Origin: PALSA-612 sp963776375
GTDB taxonomy: Bacteria; Actinomycetota; Thermoleophilia; Gaiellales; Gaiellaceae
NCBI GenBank assembly: GCA_963776375.1
Contig: CAVZMF010000001.1
Span: forward strand, 785,313-849,312
Length of the DNA: 64,000 bases
Direction: 5' to 3'
Shown: positions 41,061-50,690 of the stretch, piece by piece
How the letters are laid out: each line of letters opens with the position of its first letter
Numbering within the stretch: the first letter of the stretch is position 1
The notes under the pieces: model-generated
Database searches by the model: none
What the model was told of the DNA's origin: nothing
Seen by the model: only the letters and a program-made list of their open reading frames with translations
Position numbers and translations under genes: made by a program

Positions 41061-41582
41061 ATGAGGGTCACTGTCGTCCTCGCTACGGTTGTCTCGTTTC
41101 TCACCCTCGTCGCGCTTCCGGTCGCCGCCCAAAGCGCGTCCCCGAAGCCCAGTTGGAGATGCATTGCGGCCATATGCCTCTGGGAGAGCCGCGACCAAAT
41201 CAACTACGACTACGGCGTCGCGGCCAACAACATCCCTTCCCGGAAGATCCGCGTTCGCGGAGGCCAAGTCTGGGCGTGCTTCTGGCGATGCACCAACGCC
41301 GTCACCGAGGACGGCTTCACGTACTACGGCGGCACACAGCGACCGGCCAACCGCCTCCTGACCGTAAGCACTTGCGACCCGATCTTCAGCCTCCCCGACG
41401 GAACAGCCTCCGGAACTCGAATCCCGTATGGCGACCGCTGGAACGGTTACCGCAAGCGTCTCTTCGAGGGCGGGGTCATCGGATGGGAAAAGACCGTTCG
41501 CAGCGGCCGTACAAAGATCCAGGTCTCCCTGGAGATGGACAACGGACGTGTCCGTTGCGCCCACCTGGAAGTGAGCAGATGA
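41061..41582 (+). CDS. Secreted protein, unknown
   Basis: 173 residues from ATG 41061. Signal peptide VVLATVVSFLTLVALPVAAQ. Six cysteines (WRCIAAICLW, WACFWRCTNA, STCDPIF, VRCAHLE) suggest three disulfides. Aromatic-rich mature domain; no family recognised. Confidence 0.75.
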   Translation: MRVTVVLATVVSFLTLVALPVAAQSASPKPSWRCIAAICLWESRDQINYDYGVAANNIPSRKIRVRGGQVWACFWRCTNAVTEDGFTYYGGTQRPANRLLTVSTCDPIFSLPDGTASGTRIPYGDRWNGYRKRLFEGGVIGWEKTVRSGRTKIQVSLEMDNGRVRCAHLEVSR

Positions 41583-41659
41583 GCGCTCGCGGCCGTTGAG
41601 CCACGGCAGAGCCAGTCCACGGGAACCGCTCAGAGGGCACGGTCGGGCTCTGCGCTAGG

Positions 41660-41721
41660 TCGGGGCCTCCCCTCCGGGTCGGGGCCTCCCCTCCGGGTCG
41701 GGATCAGGCGACGGGACTCCA
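41660..41721 (-). repeat. Family 1-related tandem repeat
   Basis: GGGCCTCCCCTCCGGGTCGG occurs twice in tandem, then GGCGACGGGACTCC, the reverse-orientation palindrome half. Confidence 0.55.
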
Positions 41722-41746
41722 CTAGGCTCGCGCTTCGACGGTCACT

Positions 41747-41793
41747 CGACGGGAGTCCCGCCGTTCGGGCCGGGTTCAGGGGGGAGGGCTACC
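41747..41793 (+). repeat. Family 1 dispersed repeat
   Basis: CGACGGGAGTCCCGCCGTTC then GGGTTCAGGGGGGAGGGCTA: nearly consensus, forward orientation. Confidence 0.85.
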
Positions 41794-42044
41794 GGCACTC
41801 GGAAACCCGACGAACTCGACGTAACTCGGCGGAGGACCGGAGTCGTCACGCCCAGCTCGAACCTCCCGAGCCACAGCTCGCGTATGTCGGGGTGGGTGCT
41901 GACCGCGAAGGGCCGCGCGGTCTTCGGGTTCCTTCGCGAACAGGAGAAGAAAGCTACGGGTAAGTAACCCCTACCCGGCCGGCGCACGCGGCTGCGAGCC
42001 CGGACGAGGCGACATCGGCTCGGCAGCGTGCATACGCTGCGCGG

Positions 42045-42983
42045 GTGGATTCCGGCGGGCAGCGGCGTCTGCTGACCCGGTTGATGCTGCTGTCGGTCGC
42101 GGCCGGGATCGCGACTATCGCCTTGAAGATGCTGGCCTGGCGGCTGACTGGGTCGACCGGCCTGCTCTCGGACGCGCTCGAGTCGATCGTCAATCTCGCG
42201 GCGGCGCTGATCGCGCTGGTCGTGGTGCGCTGGGCCACTCTCCCGCCTGACGAGCAGCACATGTACGGCCACGAGAAGGCTGAGTACTTCTCCGCCGGTG
42301 TTGAGGGCGGTCTGATCCTGGTGGCCGCCGTCTCGATCGGTTGGGTCGCGGTCCGACGTCTTCTTCATCCGGTACCGCTCGAAGATGTCGGCATCGGCCT
42401 CGCGGTCTCAGCTGGCGCTTCTCTGATCAACCTGCTCGTCGGTGTCACGCTCATCCGTGCCGGTCGCCGTCACCGCTCGATTACGGTCGAGGCCGACGGC
42501 CGTCACCTGCTCACCGATGTCTGGACCTCCGTCGGCGTCATCGTCGGCGTCGCTGTCGTCGCGCTGACGGGCTGGGAACGGCTCGACCCGCTGATCGCGC
42601 TCGTGGTCGCCGCGAATATCGTCTTCACCGGCGTCAAGCTCATCCGCCGGGCGGGCGGAGGCCTGATGGATCGCGTGCTGCCCTCGGCGGAGCAGTTAGC
42701 GCTTGACGCAGCGCTCGAGCCGTTCCGGACGCAGGGAGTCGTGTTCCACGCAATCCGGACCAGGCAGTCGGGTCGGCGCTCGTTCGTCTCCATGCACGTG
42801 CTCGTCCCGGGCCGCTGGTCTGTGCAGCAAGGGCACGCGCTGCTCGAGCGCGTTGAGGCCGACGTGCGCGGAACGCTCCCGCACACTACGATCTTCACCC
42901 ATATCGAGCCGCTCGACGACCCGACCTCGTTCGACGACGCGACGCTCGACCGACTCGAGGACGCAAAGCCCGGAACCAACTGA
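42045..42983 (+). CDS. Cation diffusion facilitator (CDF) metal exporter
   Basis: 312 residues from GTG 42045. Six membrane helices, with TGLLSDALESIVNLAAALIA (helix 2 site Asp), the cytoplasmic HMYGHEKAEYFSAGVEGGLI and the paired site HLLTDVWTSVGVIVG (His-x-x-x-Asp) in helix 5. The C-terminal cytoplasmic domain carries FHAIRTRQSGRRSFVSMHVL and HTTIFTHIEPLDD. It exports Zn2+, Mn2+, Fe2+ or Cd2+ in exchange for protons; the exact metal cannot be read from these motifs. Confidence 0.93.
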   Translation: MDSGGQRRLLTRLMLLSVAAGIATIALKMLAWRLTGSTGLLSDALESIVNLAAALIALVVVRWATLPPDEQHMYGHEKAEYFSAGVEGGLILVAAVSIGWVAVRRLLHPVPLEDVGIGLAVSAGASLINLLVGVTLIRAGRRHRSITVEADGRHLLTDVWTSVGVIVGVAVVALTGWERLDPLIALVVAANIVFTGVKLIRRAGGGLMDRVLPSAEQLALDAALEPFRTQGVVFHAIRTRQSGRRSFVSMHVLVPGRWSVQQGHALLERVEADVRGTLPHTTIFTHIEPLDDPTSFDDATLDRLEDAKPGTN

Positions 42984-43239
42984 CGCCACATGCCTCGGTG
43001 CGTGACGTCTACTGGCGTGGCGTCTAGTGACCCGCCAGGGAGCCCGACCGTCTCATTGGAGGTCAGGACAGATCAGAGAATTCTCTGACGCCGTCGAAGC
43101 GATGCGGCGGGATCATCAACTCGCGCTTAGCACGGATCGTGAGTAGGCCGAAGCCCAACCGAAAAGGCGGCAGGAAGAACCCTCCGAACGTCTTTCTGAT
43201 CGGGTAGACGAAAGCGACACCGACTCAACGAAGATCACT

Positions 43240-43262
43240 AAGGGCCCGCGATAGCGGGCCTT
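43240..43262 (+). terminator. Hairpin terminator with T-rich tail
   Basis: AAGGGCCCGC pairs with GCGGGCCTT over a four-base loop, followed by CTTGTGT. The interval 42984-43429 has no other supported feature, though a short noncoding transcript ending here is possible. Confidence 0.75.
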
Positions 43263-43429
43263 CTTGTGTCCATATTCGACGTGTAGCCAGTCCGCTTCCA
43301 CCGGCGCGCCGCGTGGGACGTCTCGGCGTCGCCCAGAACGCCAAATTCGAGTAGTTCCCCGCGTGGCGATCGGTGGGCGTCCTGATGCGACGCTGGGCGG
43401 TTCCGGAGACTGTGACTCGAAAGGGGCTC

Positions 43430-43870
43430 ATGGAAACGATCGTCGTTGGTGTTGACGGTTCGGAGTGCTCGCGGGCAGCCCTGCGATTCGCGGTCGCTGA
43501 GGCGCGGCTGCGACAGGCACGGCTGCGCGTCGTGCACGCCTGGGCGGTTCCGCCGGTTTCCACCTACCACGAGGCCGAGCACGCCATCCGAACGGACTTC
43601 GACGGGATACACGACGCGGCCCGGGCGCTGCTCGACGAGATCGTCGACGAGGCTTTGGGTGACGACTCCGACATCGTTGTCGAGAAATCCGTCGTCGAGG
43701 GGCCGCCGGCAGCCGCCCTCGTTGCTGCCGCGAGAAATGCCGAACTTCTCATCGTGGGCTCTCGCGGACTGGGCGGCTTCAAGGCTCTTCTTCTTGGCTC
43801 GGTTGGCCAGCAGTGCGCCCACCACGCGCCCTGCCCGATCGTGATCGTGCGGGACATGCCCGGAGAGTAG
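43430..43870 (+). CDS. Universal stress protein, UspA family
   Basis: 146 residues from ATG 43430 (METIVVGVDGSECSRAALRF), with GAAAGGGG upstream. The ATP-binding loop is GSRGLGGFKALLLGSVGQQC, close to the G-2x-G-9x-G(S/T) pattern, followed by HHAPCPIVIV. Probably an ATP-binding cytoplasmic stress protein. Followed after about 90 bp by the P-type ATPase. Confidence 0.95.
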   Translation: METIVVGVDGSECSRAALRFAVAEARLRQARLRVVHAWAVPPVSTYHEAEHAIRTDFDGIHDAARALLDEIVDEALGDDSDIVVEKSVVEGPPAAALVAAARNAELLIVGSRGLGGFKALLLGSVGQQCAHHAPCPIVIVRDMPGE

Positions 43871-43958
43871 GGCTTTCCGGACGTGCGGACCCGCTCCAGA
43901 CGGTCAGTACGAGCTTGGTGCGGTCGGACTCGTCGCGGACGCGCAGCCGGGTAGGGAT

Positions 43959-46828
43959 GTGCCACGCTCGTGTGCGCGAGTGAGTGTGACGCCTGACTGG
44001 GGGACCGACGCGAGCCTGGCGGGCTCGACCGAAGTCTGGCGGGGCACGGCGGATGAGGTCGCAGGTGCGCTCGGCACCGACGTTCGTCAAGGGTTGAGTG
44101 AGGCCGAGGCGGCGGCGCGTTTGGCGCGGGTTGGGCCGAACCAGCTCGAGGCGGCGCAGCAGATGTCGGCGTGGCGGAAGTTTCTCGGCCAGTTCGCCGA
44201 TCCGCTGATCTATCTGCTGCTTGCCGCTGTCGTGGTCTCGCTGGTGGCGTGGGTGCTGGGGGGCGGTGAGGAGGCGCCGTTCGACGCGATCGTGATTGCG
44301 GCGATCATCGTCGCCAACGCGGTGCTCGGCTACGTTCAGGAGGCGCGGGCCGAGCAGGCGGTGGCGGCGTTGCAGCGGATGGCGGCGGCGACGGCCGGGG
44401 TCGTGCGCGATGGGCGCCGGGAGCGCGTTCCCGCGGCCGACGTCGTGCCCGGGGACGTCCTGCTGCTCGCTGAGGGTGACGCGGTCGCCGCTGACGGGCG
44501 GCTGGTCGAGGCGGCGTCGCTGATGGTGGCCGAGGCATCCCTGACAGGGGAGAGCGAGCCGGTGCTGAAGGAGGCCGGCGTGATCGCGGAGCCGCTCGGA
44601 CTGGGCGACCGGGTGAACATGGTCTTCGGCGGCACCGCGGTCGCGCGCGGGCGGGGCCGCGCCCTCGTGACGGCGACGGGGATGGCGACGGAGATGGGCA
44701 ATATCGCCAGCTTGCTCGGTCGCACGCTCGAGCTACCGACACCGCTGCAGCGGGAGATCGACCGGCTCGGACGGATGCTCGGGATCGCGGTGATCGCGAT
44801 CGCGGTCGTGGTGGTCGGCGCGATCCTGCTCACCGCCGACATCGGCACGGCCTCCGACCTCGTTTCGGTGCTGCTCGTCGGCGTCTCGCTCGCCGTCGCT
44901 GCGGTGCCGGAGGGGCTTCCGGCCGTGCTGTCCGTGGTGCTCGCGCTCGGGGTGCAGCGGATGGCGCAGCAGCGGGCGATCGTGAAGAAGCTGTCGTCGG
45001 TCGAGACGCTCGGGTCCGCGTCGGTGATCTGCTCGGACAAGACCGGGACGCTGACGAAGAGCGAGATGACAATTCAGAAGGTGGTGACCGGCTCGGGCGC
45101 GGTCGACGTCACCGGCAGCGGTTACCGGCCCGAGGGCGAGCTGCGCGTAGACGGGCGGCCGCTCGACGACCCGGTCCTGCTGAACGAGGTCCAGGCGGTC
45201 CTGGCGGCCGGGAGCCTGGCGAACGACGCCGTGCTTCGTAAGGAAGGCGGCGAGTGGACGATCCAGGGCGACCCGACCGAGGCGGCCTTTCTTGTCGCGG
45301 AGGCGAAGGTCGAGGGGCTGACCGAGACACGTCGCTCACGGTTCGAGCGCGTCGGCGAGGTTCCGTTCACCTCCGAGCGCAGGCTGATGAGCACGCTGCA
45401 CACCGACATCACAAGTGACGGTCGGTATCGTCGTTACGAAAGGCGCGCCGGGCGTCCTGCTGGCCCGCTGCACCAAGGAGCGGCTCCGCGGCGAGGTGCG
45501 GCCGCTGACGGACGCCCGGCGGAGCGAGATCCTCGGCTCCGTCGACCGCCTCGCCGACATGGCGCTGCGGACGCTGGCCGTCGCCTACCGGCCGCTGCCT
45601 GCGGACGAGCGGCTTCCTGAGGACGAGTCGATCGAGCGGGAGCTCGTCTACCTCGGGATGGTCGGGATCATCGATCCGCCTCGGCCCGAGGCCGGGGCGG
45701 CCATCGCGGAGGCGCGTGCCGCCGGGCGTGCGCGCGCTGATGATCACCGGCGACCACCCGCACACGGCCGCGCGGATCGCAGCCGACCTCGGCATCGCCC
45801 CGGTCGGCTCCCGCGTCGTCACGGGCGACGAACTCGAGGCGCTCGACGACGACGCGCGCGCAGCCACGGTCCGGGAGGTCTCGGTCTATGCCCGTGTCGC
45901 GCCGGAGCACAAGCTGCGGATCGTCGACGCGCTTCATGCGGACGGGAGGATCGTCGCGATGACGGGCGACGGAGTCAACGACGCGCCCGCGCTCAAGGCG
46001 GCCGACATCGGCGTCGCGATGGGCATCGCCGGCACCGACGTCGCCAAAGAGGCGGCAGACATGATCCTCGCCGACGACAACTTCGCCACGATCGTCAGCG
46101 CCATCCGCGAGGGTCGCGGGATCTTCGCGAACATCCGCAAGTTCCTGCGCTTCCTGCTCTCGTCGAACATCGGCGAGGTCTTCACGATGTTCTTCGGCGT
46201 CGTGCTCGCGAGCGTGATCGGCCTGGAGAACACCGGCGAGGCGATCGCCGTGCCGCTGCTCGCAACGCAGATCCTCTGGATCAACCTCTTGACCGACGGC
46301 GCGCCAGCGCTCGCGCTCGGGATGGACCCGCCTCCGGACAACGTCATGCGGCGACCGCCGCGCGGACTCACGGACCGCGTAATCGACGCCGAGATGTGGA
46401 TCGGCATCGTCTGGGTCGGCGCGGTGATGGCGATCGTCACACTCGTCGCGCTCGACCTCCGCCTTCCCGGCGGGATCGTCGGCGACTCCGGGAACATCGT
46501 CGAGGCGCGAACGATGGCGTTCACCACCCTCGTTTTCGCGCAGCTCTTCAACTGCTTCAACGCCCGCTCCGAGCATACGAGTGCCTTCCACCGACTGTTC
46601 ACGAACCGCTTCCTGTGGGGCGCGATCGCGCTCTCCGCCCTACTCCAAGTCGCGGTCGTGCAGCTGCCCTTCCTCAACAAGCCGTTCGGCACAGCGCCAC
46701 TCGGGCTCAACGAATGGCTGATCTGCATCGGACTCGCGAGCCTGGTGCTGTGGGCCACCGAGGCCAAGAAACTGCTCGCACGCCGGCTGCGGCGTCCGCG
46801 AGCGGCGTCGGCCAGCGCGAGGCCATGA
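43959..46828 (+). CDS. P-type cation-transporting ATPase (P2 type), two frameshifts
   Basis: About 956 codons in three successive frames. Segment 1 holds the N-terminal cation domain, the first four helices with PEGLPA, the actuator loop LTGESEPVLKE and the phosphorylation site CSDKTGTLTKSEMT. Segment 2 (from about 45415) holds VVTKGAPGVLLARC and the nucleotide domain. Segment 3 (from about 45722) holds MITGDHPHTA, the hinge MTGDGVNDAPALKAADIGVA and six C-terminal helices (TQILWINLLTDGAPALALGM). PEGLPA and this layout suit Ca2+ or Na+/K+-like (PacL type) pumps. Nothing is missing except one base at each junction, so the gene is probably intact in the organism. Confidence 0.85.
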
Positions 46829-47022
46829 CGTGACTCCGGCGCAGAAAATCGGCCGGCACCCTCCCGATGGATCGGGCGCCAGCGACTCGCCCTCGGAGCC
46901 CGAGCCAGCCTCGTGGTTCCGGGGCACGTCGTGGGTCCGCCGACGACTACCGAGACGAGCGCCTCCCCGGGGAGAACGGCCCATGCCGACGCAACAACAG
47001 GATCTACACCCGCATACCTGGT

Positions 47023-47526
47023 CTAGAGAAATCGCACCAGATCTCCGACGCCAACGCCCACACCCGTATAGGTGGCGGCAAAGCCAACGGAATACGCGAC
47101 GGAGGCGAACACGACACGGCGATGGCCGACCGGCTTGCTGCCGGCGAGACGGGCCACACCGACGACGATAATCGTCCCGATCAGTCCCGCCGCGATCGTG
47201 AACCATACGTCCGAATCGCGCGTGATCCAACTGACCGGGTGCCTCAGCAGACGGCCCCGTCGCAGCTTTGCGAGCCGGGCTTCGAGCTTCGCTCCGTACC
47301 CGCGGATCCAACTCTCCCAGCTTCGCTGCATCCAATTGCAGGAAGCGATGTTGACAAACGTGAACACCCCAGCGGCGACACCAAACGTAAGGAACCACGG
47401 GACCACCACCGTCACCCCGACCAGGATCGGGCCGAGGAAAAGGTCATCCAGGAACGCATAGACACCCACAACGGTGCCGATCGCCCCATTCGCAAGCCGG
47501 ACGAGTGCGCGCGACTCTGAGTTCAA
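47023..47526 (-). CDS. Membrane protein of unknown function
   Basis: 167 residues starting at TTG 47526, chosen because GGAG lies 9 bp upstream and the longer frame has repeat-like residues. Four membrane segments (GPILVGVTVVVPWFLTFGVA; WFTIAAGLIGTIIVVGVARL; VFASVAYSVGFAATYTGVGV) around a basic cytoplasmic loop (AKLEARLAKLRRGRLLRHPV). No family recognised. Confidence 0.6.
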   Translation of the reverse strand: MNSESRALVRLANGAIGTVVGVYAFLDDLFLGPILVGVTVVVPWFLTFGVAAGVFTFVNIASCNWMQRSWESWIRGYGAKLEARLAKLRRGRLLRHPVSWITRDSDVWFTIAAGLIGTIIVVGVARLAGSKPVGHRRVVFASVAYSVGFAATYTGVGVGVGDLVRFL

Positions 47527-47939
47527 CGAAGAAAGCTCCGCATGGTCTTCACTGGGATGCTCCCACGGACCGCAAAACAAGGTGCCCGCCGCACACGGCA
47601 CGCGGAGCCACCTCGGGGAGGAAGCCGCCCAGGGGTGGGAACACCCCGGCGGGAGTCCCCAGACCCGCGCAAGCATGTCCCAGGTGGTGGGAGGGGTAGG
47701 GGGGTCGCGAGGGGCCTGGTCTTGTCCGTCCCGAGGGGCGAGCTGCCCCCCATTCGGGCCTGACCTGACGCACCGGGTGGCGGACGCGACGCTGGAGACT
47801 GGTGCGACGGTGGACGACCTGGGGAGGGCGCCGGCTGATCCTCCGGGAGGCGGGAGGCACCGGGCGATCATGGATCCGTAGTCGCCCGTAGCTCCCGAAT
47901 GGCGTTCTACCGATTCGGCGCCGGCGCCTGCCGAACACC
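47527..47939. other. Gene-free, G-rich stretch
   Basis: About 410 bp with strings such as GGTGGTGGGAGGGGTAGGGG and one CGGCGGGAGTCCCC trace of family 1. Frames in it are shadow-like; no gene is supported. Confidence 0.5.
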
Positions 47940-48434
47940 GTGAGGCAGATGAAGATCGGCCGACGACAGGTGTCGATCAAGCGCCTCGTCCTCTTCGGGC
48001 TCGGTGGTCTCCTCGCCCTCTTCATGCTCATCCAGGCCGTTCCCTACGGCCGCGACCACACGAACCCGCCCGTCCTCCAGGAGCCGCAATGGGATACCGC
48101 GGCGACCCGCGCCTTCGCCGTGCGGTCCTGTTTCGACTGCCACAGCAACCAGACCAGCTGGAAGTGGTACAGCAACATCGCGCCCGCCTCCTGGCTGATC
48201 GAGCGAGACGTGATGGACGGCCGTAGGACGCTCAACTTCTCCGAGTGGAACCGCCCACAGGACACCAGCCTCGGCGACATCTCCGAAGCGATCAGGAGCG
48301 GCTCGATGCCTCCCTGGTTCTACGTCGTGCTCCACCCCAACGCCGGCTTGTCGAAGCGCGACCAGGAGGCGTTCATCCGCGGCCTCCGGGCAACCTTCGC
48401 CGCATCCCCTCCTCCGGCCGGGGGAGGTGGCTAG
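47940..48434 (+). CDS. Membrane-anchored haem-binding (cytochrome c-like) protein
   Basis: 164 residues from GTG 47940 or ATG 47949. One N-terminal membrane anchor (LVLFGLGGLLALFMLIQAVP), then CFDCHSNQTSWKWYSNIAPA with a CxxCH haem c site, and GDISEAIRSGSMPPWFYVVL typical of the small haem-binding domain family. Located on the outer face of the membrane; an electron partner is not seen nearby. Confidence 0.88.
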   Translation: MRQMKIGRRQVSIKRLVLFGLGGLLALFMLIQAVPYGRDHTNPPVLQEPQWDTAATRAFAVRSCFDCHSNQTSWKWYSNIAPASWLIERDVMDGRRTLNFSEWNRPQDTSLGDISEAIRSGSMPPWFYVVLHPNAGLSKRDQEAFIRGLRATFAASPPPAGGGG

Positions 48435-48537
48435 ACAACACCTCCGAGCGAGTCTCCGTCTGGCTCCCGTTCTTGACCGGAGCATGCGGGTTCACTCGCG
48501 CGCGTTCTGTCCGCGACTCTGAAAAGGACCTTGCGAT

Positions 48538-48879
48538 ATGGGCACGCGTGGCCAAGTTCGAGGGTGATCCGGCGAGCGTTGACGAAAGGATCGGGCGGCT
48601 TTTCGAGCCGCCGTCTTGTCTGGCGATCTGCCGCCTGAGCTTGCGGAGGCGAAACTCCTACTGCTCGTCGACCGCGAGTCCGGCGGCATGATCGGAGTGA
48701 CGTTGTTTGACAGCGAGGACGCGATGCGCAGGGGTCATAGGAAGGCGAGAGAGCAGTCGATGTCGGGCGAGGGCACGACACCGCTGATCACCCACCCGGT
48801 CAGCGACTGGCCGACTGGCCGAGCGGCCCTGTTCGCCAACCCACCACCTGCCGACCTCCCGTGGCCGTCCAGCACGTAA
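48538..48879 (+). CDS. ABM-type (dimeric alpha-beta barrel) protein, two compensating frameshifts
   Basis: ATG 48538 behind AAAAGGA is in the same frame as the C-terminal half (LLLLVDRESGGMIGVTLFDS), while the N-terminal strand and helix (WARVAKFEGDPASVDERIGR) are in the next frame. One indel just after the start and one near 48605 therefore cancel. The fold resembles the antibiotic-biosynthesis-monooxygenase-like family of small cofactor-free proteins. Function unknown. Confidence 0.6.
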
Positions 48880-48910
48880 ATTTGGACCCCGGCATTCTGG
48901 CCCCGCCGGC

Positions 48911-48959
48911 CCTCACGCGTACGCGGGCGTGCGGGGGAAGCAGTGCGTGTGTGCCTGAC
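48911..48959 (+). repeat. Family 2 dispersed repeat
   Basis: CCCTCACGCGTACGCGGGCG then TGCGGGGGAAGCAGTGCGTG and TGTGCCTGA, preceded by the outer part CCCCGCCGG. Confidence 0.85.
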
Positions 48960-49068
48960 TACCCCCGTTGCTCCAGACAAGACCCATCGAAGCTTCCCTC
49001 GTCGATTCCAGCAACGAGGTCGGACTTCGCTATCCCACGCCGGGCCCCTACCTAGCGGGATAGGCCCT

Positions 49069-49575
49069 TCAGTAGTGCTCGGCGTCCATGAAGATGTGCC
49101 GGATGATCTTGCCGTTGTGGACGCGGTAGAACCCGACGACGGGAATCCCGCTCGGGTGACCCGGCCCCTTCACCTCGACGAGGCTGGCGATATATGTATC
49201 GCCTTTTGCGGCTGTGTACGAAGTGACCGATCCAACTTGCGTGTAGGTGTTGCCGTATGCGATGGCGTTCTTGATCGTGTCCGTGAGTTGCTGGCGGTTC
49301 GTTTGGACGTCTGTCGGAGTTCGCCCCGGATACTCGAGAACGAATGTCACGGCCGGGGCGTACAGCGCGTTGATTGCTGCTGTATCGCCGGTCGTCCATA
49401 CGGCCATCACCTTGTTCGAGACGTCCTGTCCGGGTGATGATTCGCTGCTGAACCCGCCGGCGATCGCGTAACCCGCCACTCCTGCGACGATCAGCGCAGC
49501 GGCGGCGGCGGCGACCACCAGCCACAGGTTGAGGCGCGGCCGGTGTAGGTCGGCGTGAGACGCATAGGCAGTCAT
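49069..49575 (-). CDS. Membrane-anchored SnoaL-like protein
   Basis: 168 residues from ATG 49575, behind GAAGGAGGTATCGGTC. An N-terminal anchor (LWLVVAAAAAALIVAGVAGY) is followed by a SnoaL/NTF2-like domain (MAVWTTGDTAAINALYAPAV, ending YRVHNGKIIRHIFMDAEHY). The cavity family includes isomerases and non-enzymatic domains; no catalytic assignment is possible. Confidence 0.85.
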   Translation of the reverse strand: MTAYASHADLHRPRLNLWLVVAAAAAALIVAGVAGYAIAGGFSSESSPGQDVSNKVMAVWTTGDTAAINALYAPAVTFVLEYPGRTPTDVQTNRQQLTDTIKNAIAYGNTYTQVGSVTSYTAAKGDTYIASLVEVKGPGHPSGIPVVGFYRVHNGKIIRHIFMDAEHY

Positions 49576-49639
49576 GACCGATACCTCCTTCTCATCCATC
49601 AGGCTCCCCAGGCCGGGCTTCCCTCGGCAACGTCGTTGT

Positions 49640-50555
49640 GCGTCAGCCTGGTCAGCCCGGTTCCGTCTGCGTTAATGACGTAAAGCTCGCCGGAGCTGTC
49701 CGTGTGGGGGCTGAGTCGGCGGACGAACACGATCTGTCGTCCGTCGGGTGACCAGTTGGGAACAGAGTCCCCGGAGCTTGTTGGCCGTCAGGCGGACCAT
49801 CGAGCTGCCGTTGCGTCTTCTCCATGATCCAGATCCCGTTGGCCGGTGCGAAGACGATCTTGTGCCCGTCGGGTTTCCATGAGGGAGGCCTGATCCGACC
49901 CGAGCCTCCGCCGGGTGTGAGGTTGCGGAGGCTGCTGCCGTTTGTCCTCATCACGTATACGTCGGACACCCAGCTGCCGCTGTCGAAGACGAGCCGATCT
50001 CCGGCTGGGCTCCAGTCGACTCCACCCTCGAAGAAGGGCGGAACGGCGTCTTCTGAGCCGATGCTGGTTAGTGCCGTCGGCGTTGGTGACCCAGATGTCG
50101 CGGTCATGCCCCTGATAGGCGGTAAAGGCGATCTTCCGGCCGTCGGGTGACCAGGTGGGGGGAGTCGAAAGCGAGAGGCGCTTGGGTAGGGCTCGCCGTC
50201 GAGCATCCCGACCTGTCCGGGCGTTGCGAGCCCAACCAGCTGCTGTCCCGCCGCACCCATGACCCAGATCCCTTCCGAGGTGGCGAGCGCGAGCCTGCTC
50301 CGGTCGGGGGACCAGGCGACTCCGCCGTAGAGTGCCCCGCGATGCGTCAGGATGCGATGCTCGCCGCTTCCATCTGCGTGCATCACATACACGCCGTCGC
50401 CGCGGGCGAAGGCGATCAGCCGCTGTGATGCCGGGGCGCGCGGAGGGCGCGTTGCTGGCGAGCAGCACCGATATGACAGCGAGCGCTGAGACCACCGCGA
50501 TCCCGAGCCACATCGGCACCCGAACGAGACCTTCGACGCAGCCATCGCTTCTCAC
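49640..50555 (-). pseudogene. TolB-like WD40 (PD40) propeller protein, several frameshifts
   Basis: Starts with VRSDGCVEGLVRVPMWLGIA (anchor ISVLLASNAPSA). Propeller blades are spread over several frames: LIAFARGDGVYVMHADGSGE, WSPDRSRLALATSEGIWVMG, TWSPDGRKIAFTAYQGHDRD, VDWSPAGDRLVFDSGSW and SWKPDGHKIVFAPANGIWIM. Breaks lie near 50440, 50175, 50060 and 49790. The intact protein would be a membrane-anchored six-bladed propeller. Too many breaks to call it functional without resequencing. Confidence 0.75.
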
Positions 50556-50690
50556 CTCATTTGGCAGATCTTCGATGACGCATTGAGCATGCGCTACAGC
50601 GCCCATCGGTTGGTCAACGGCCAGGAAACCCGAGTAAACTGCTGGTTGCGGAGCTCAAGAGACGGCTGATTTGCCTATGGAAGGCGGAAC

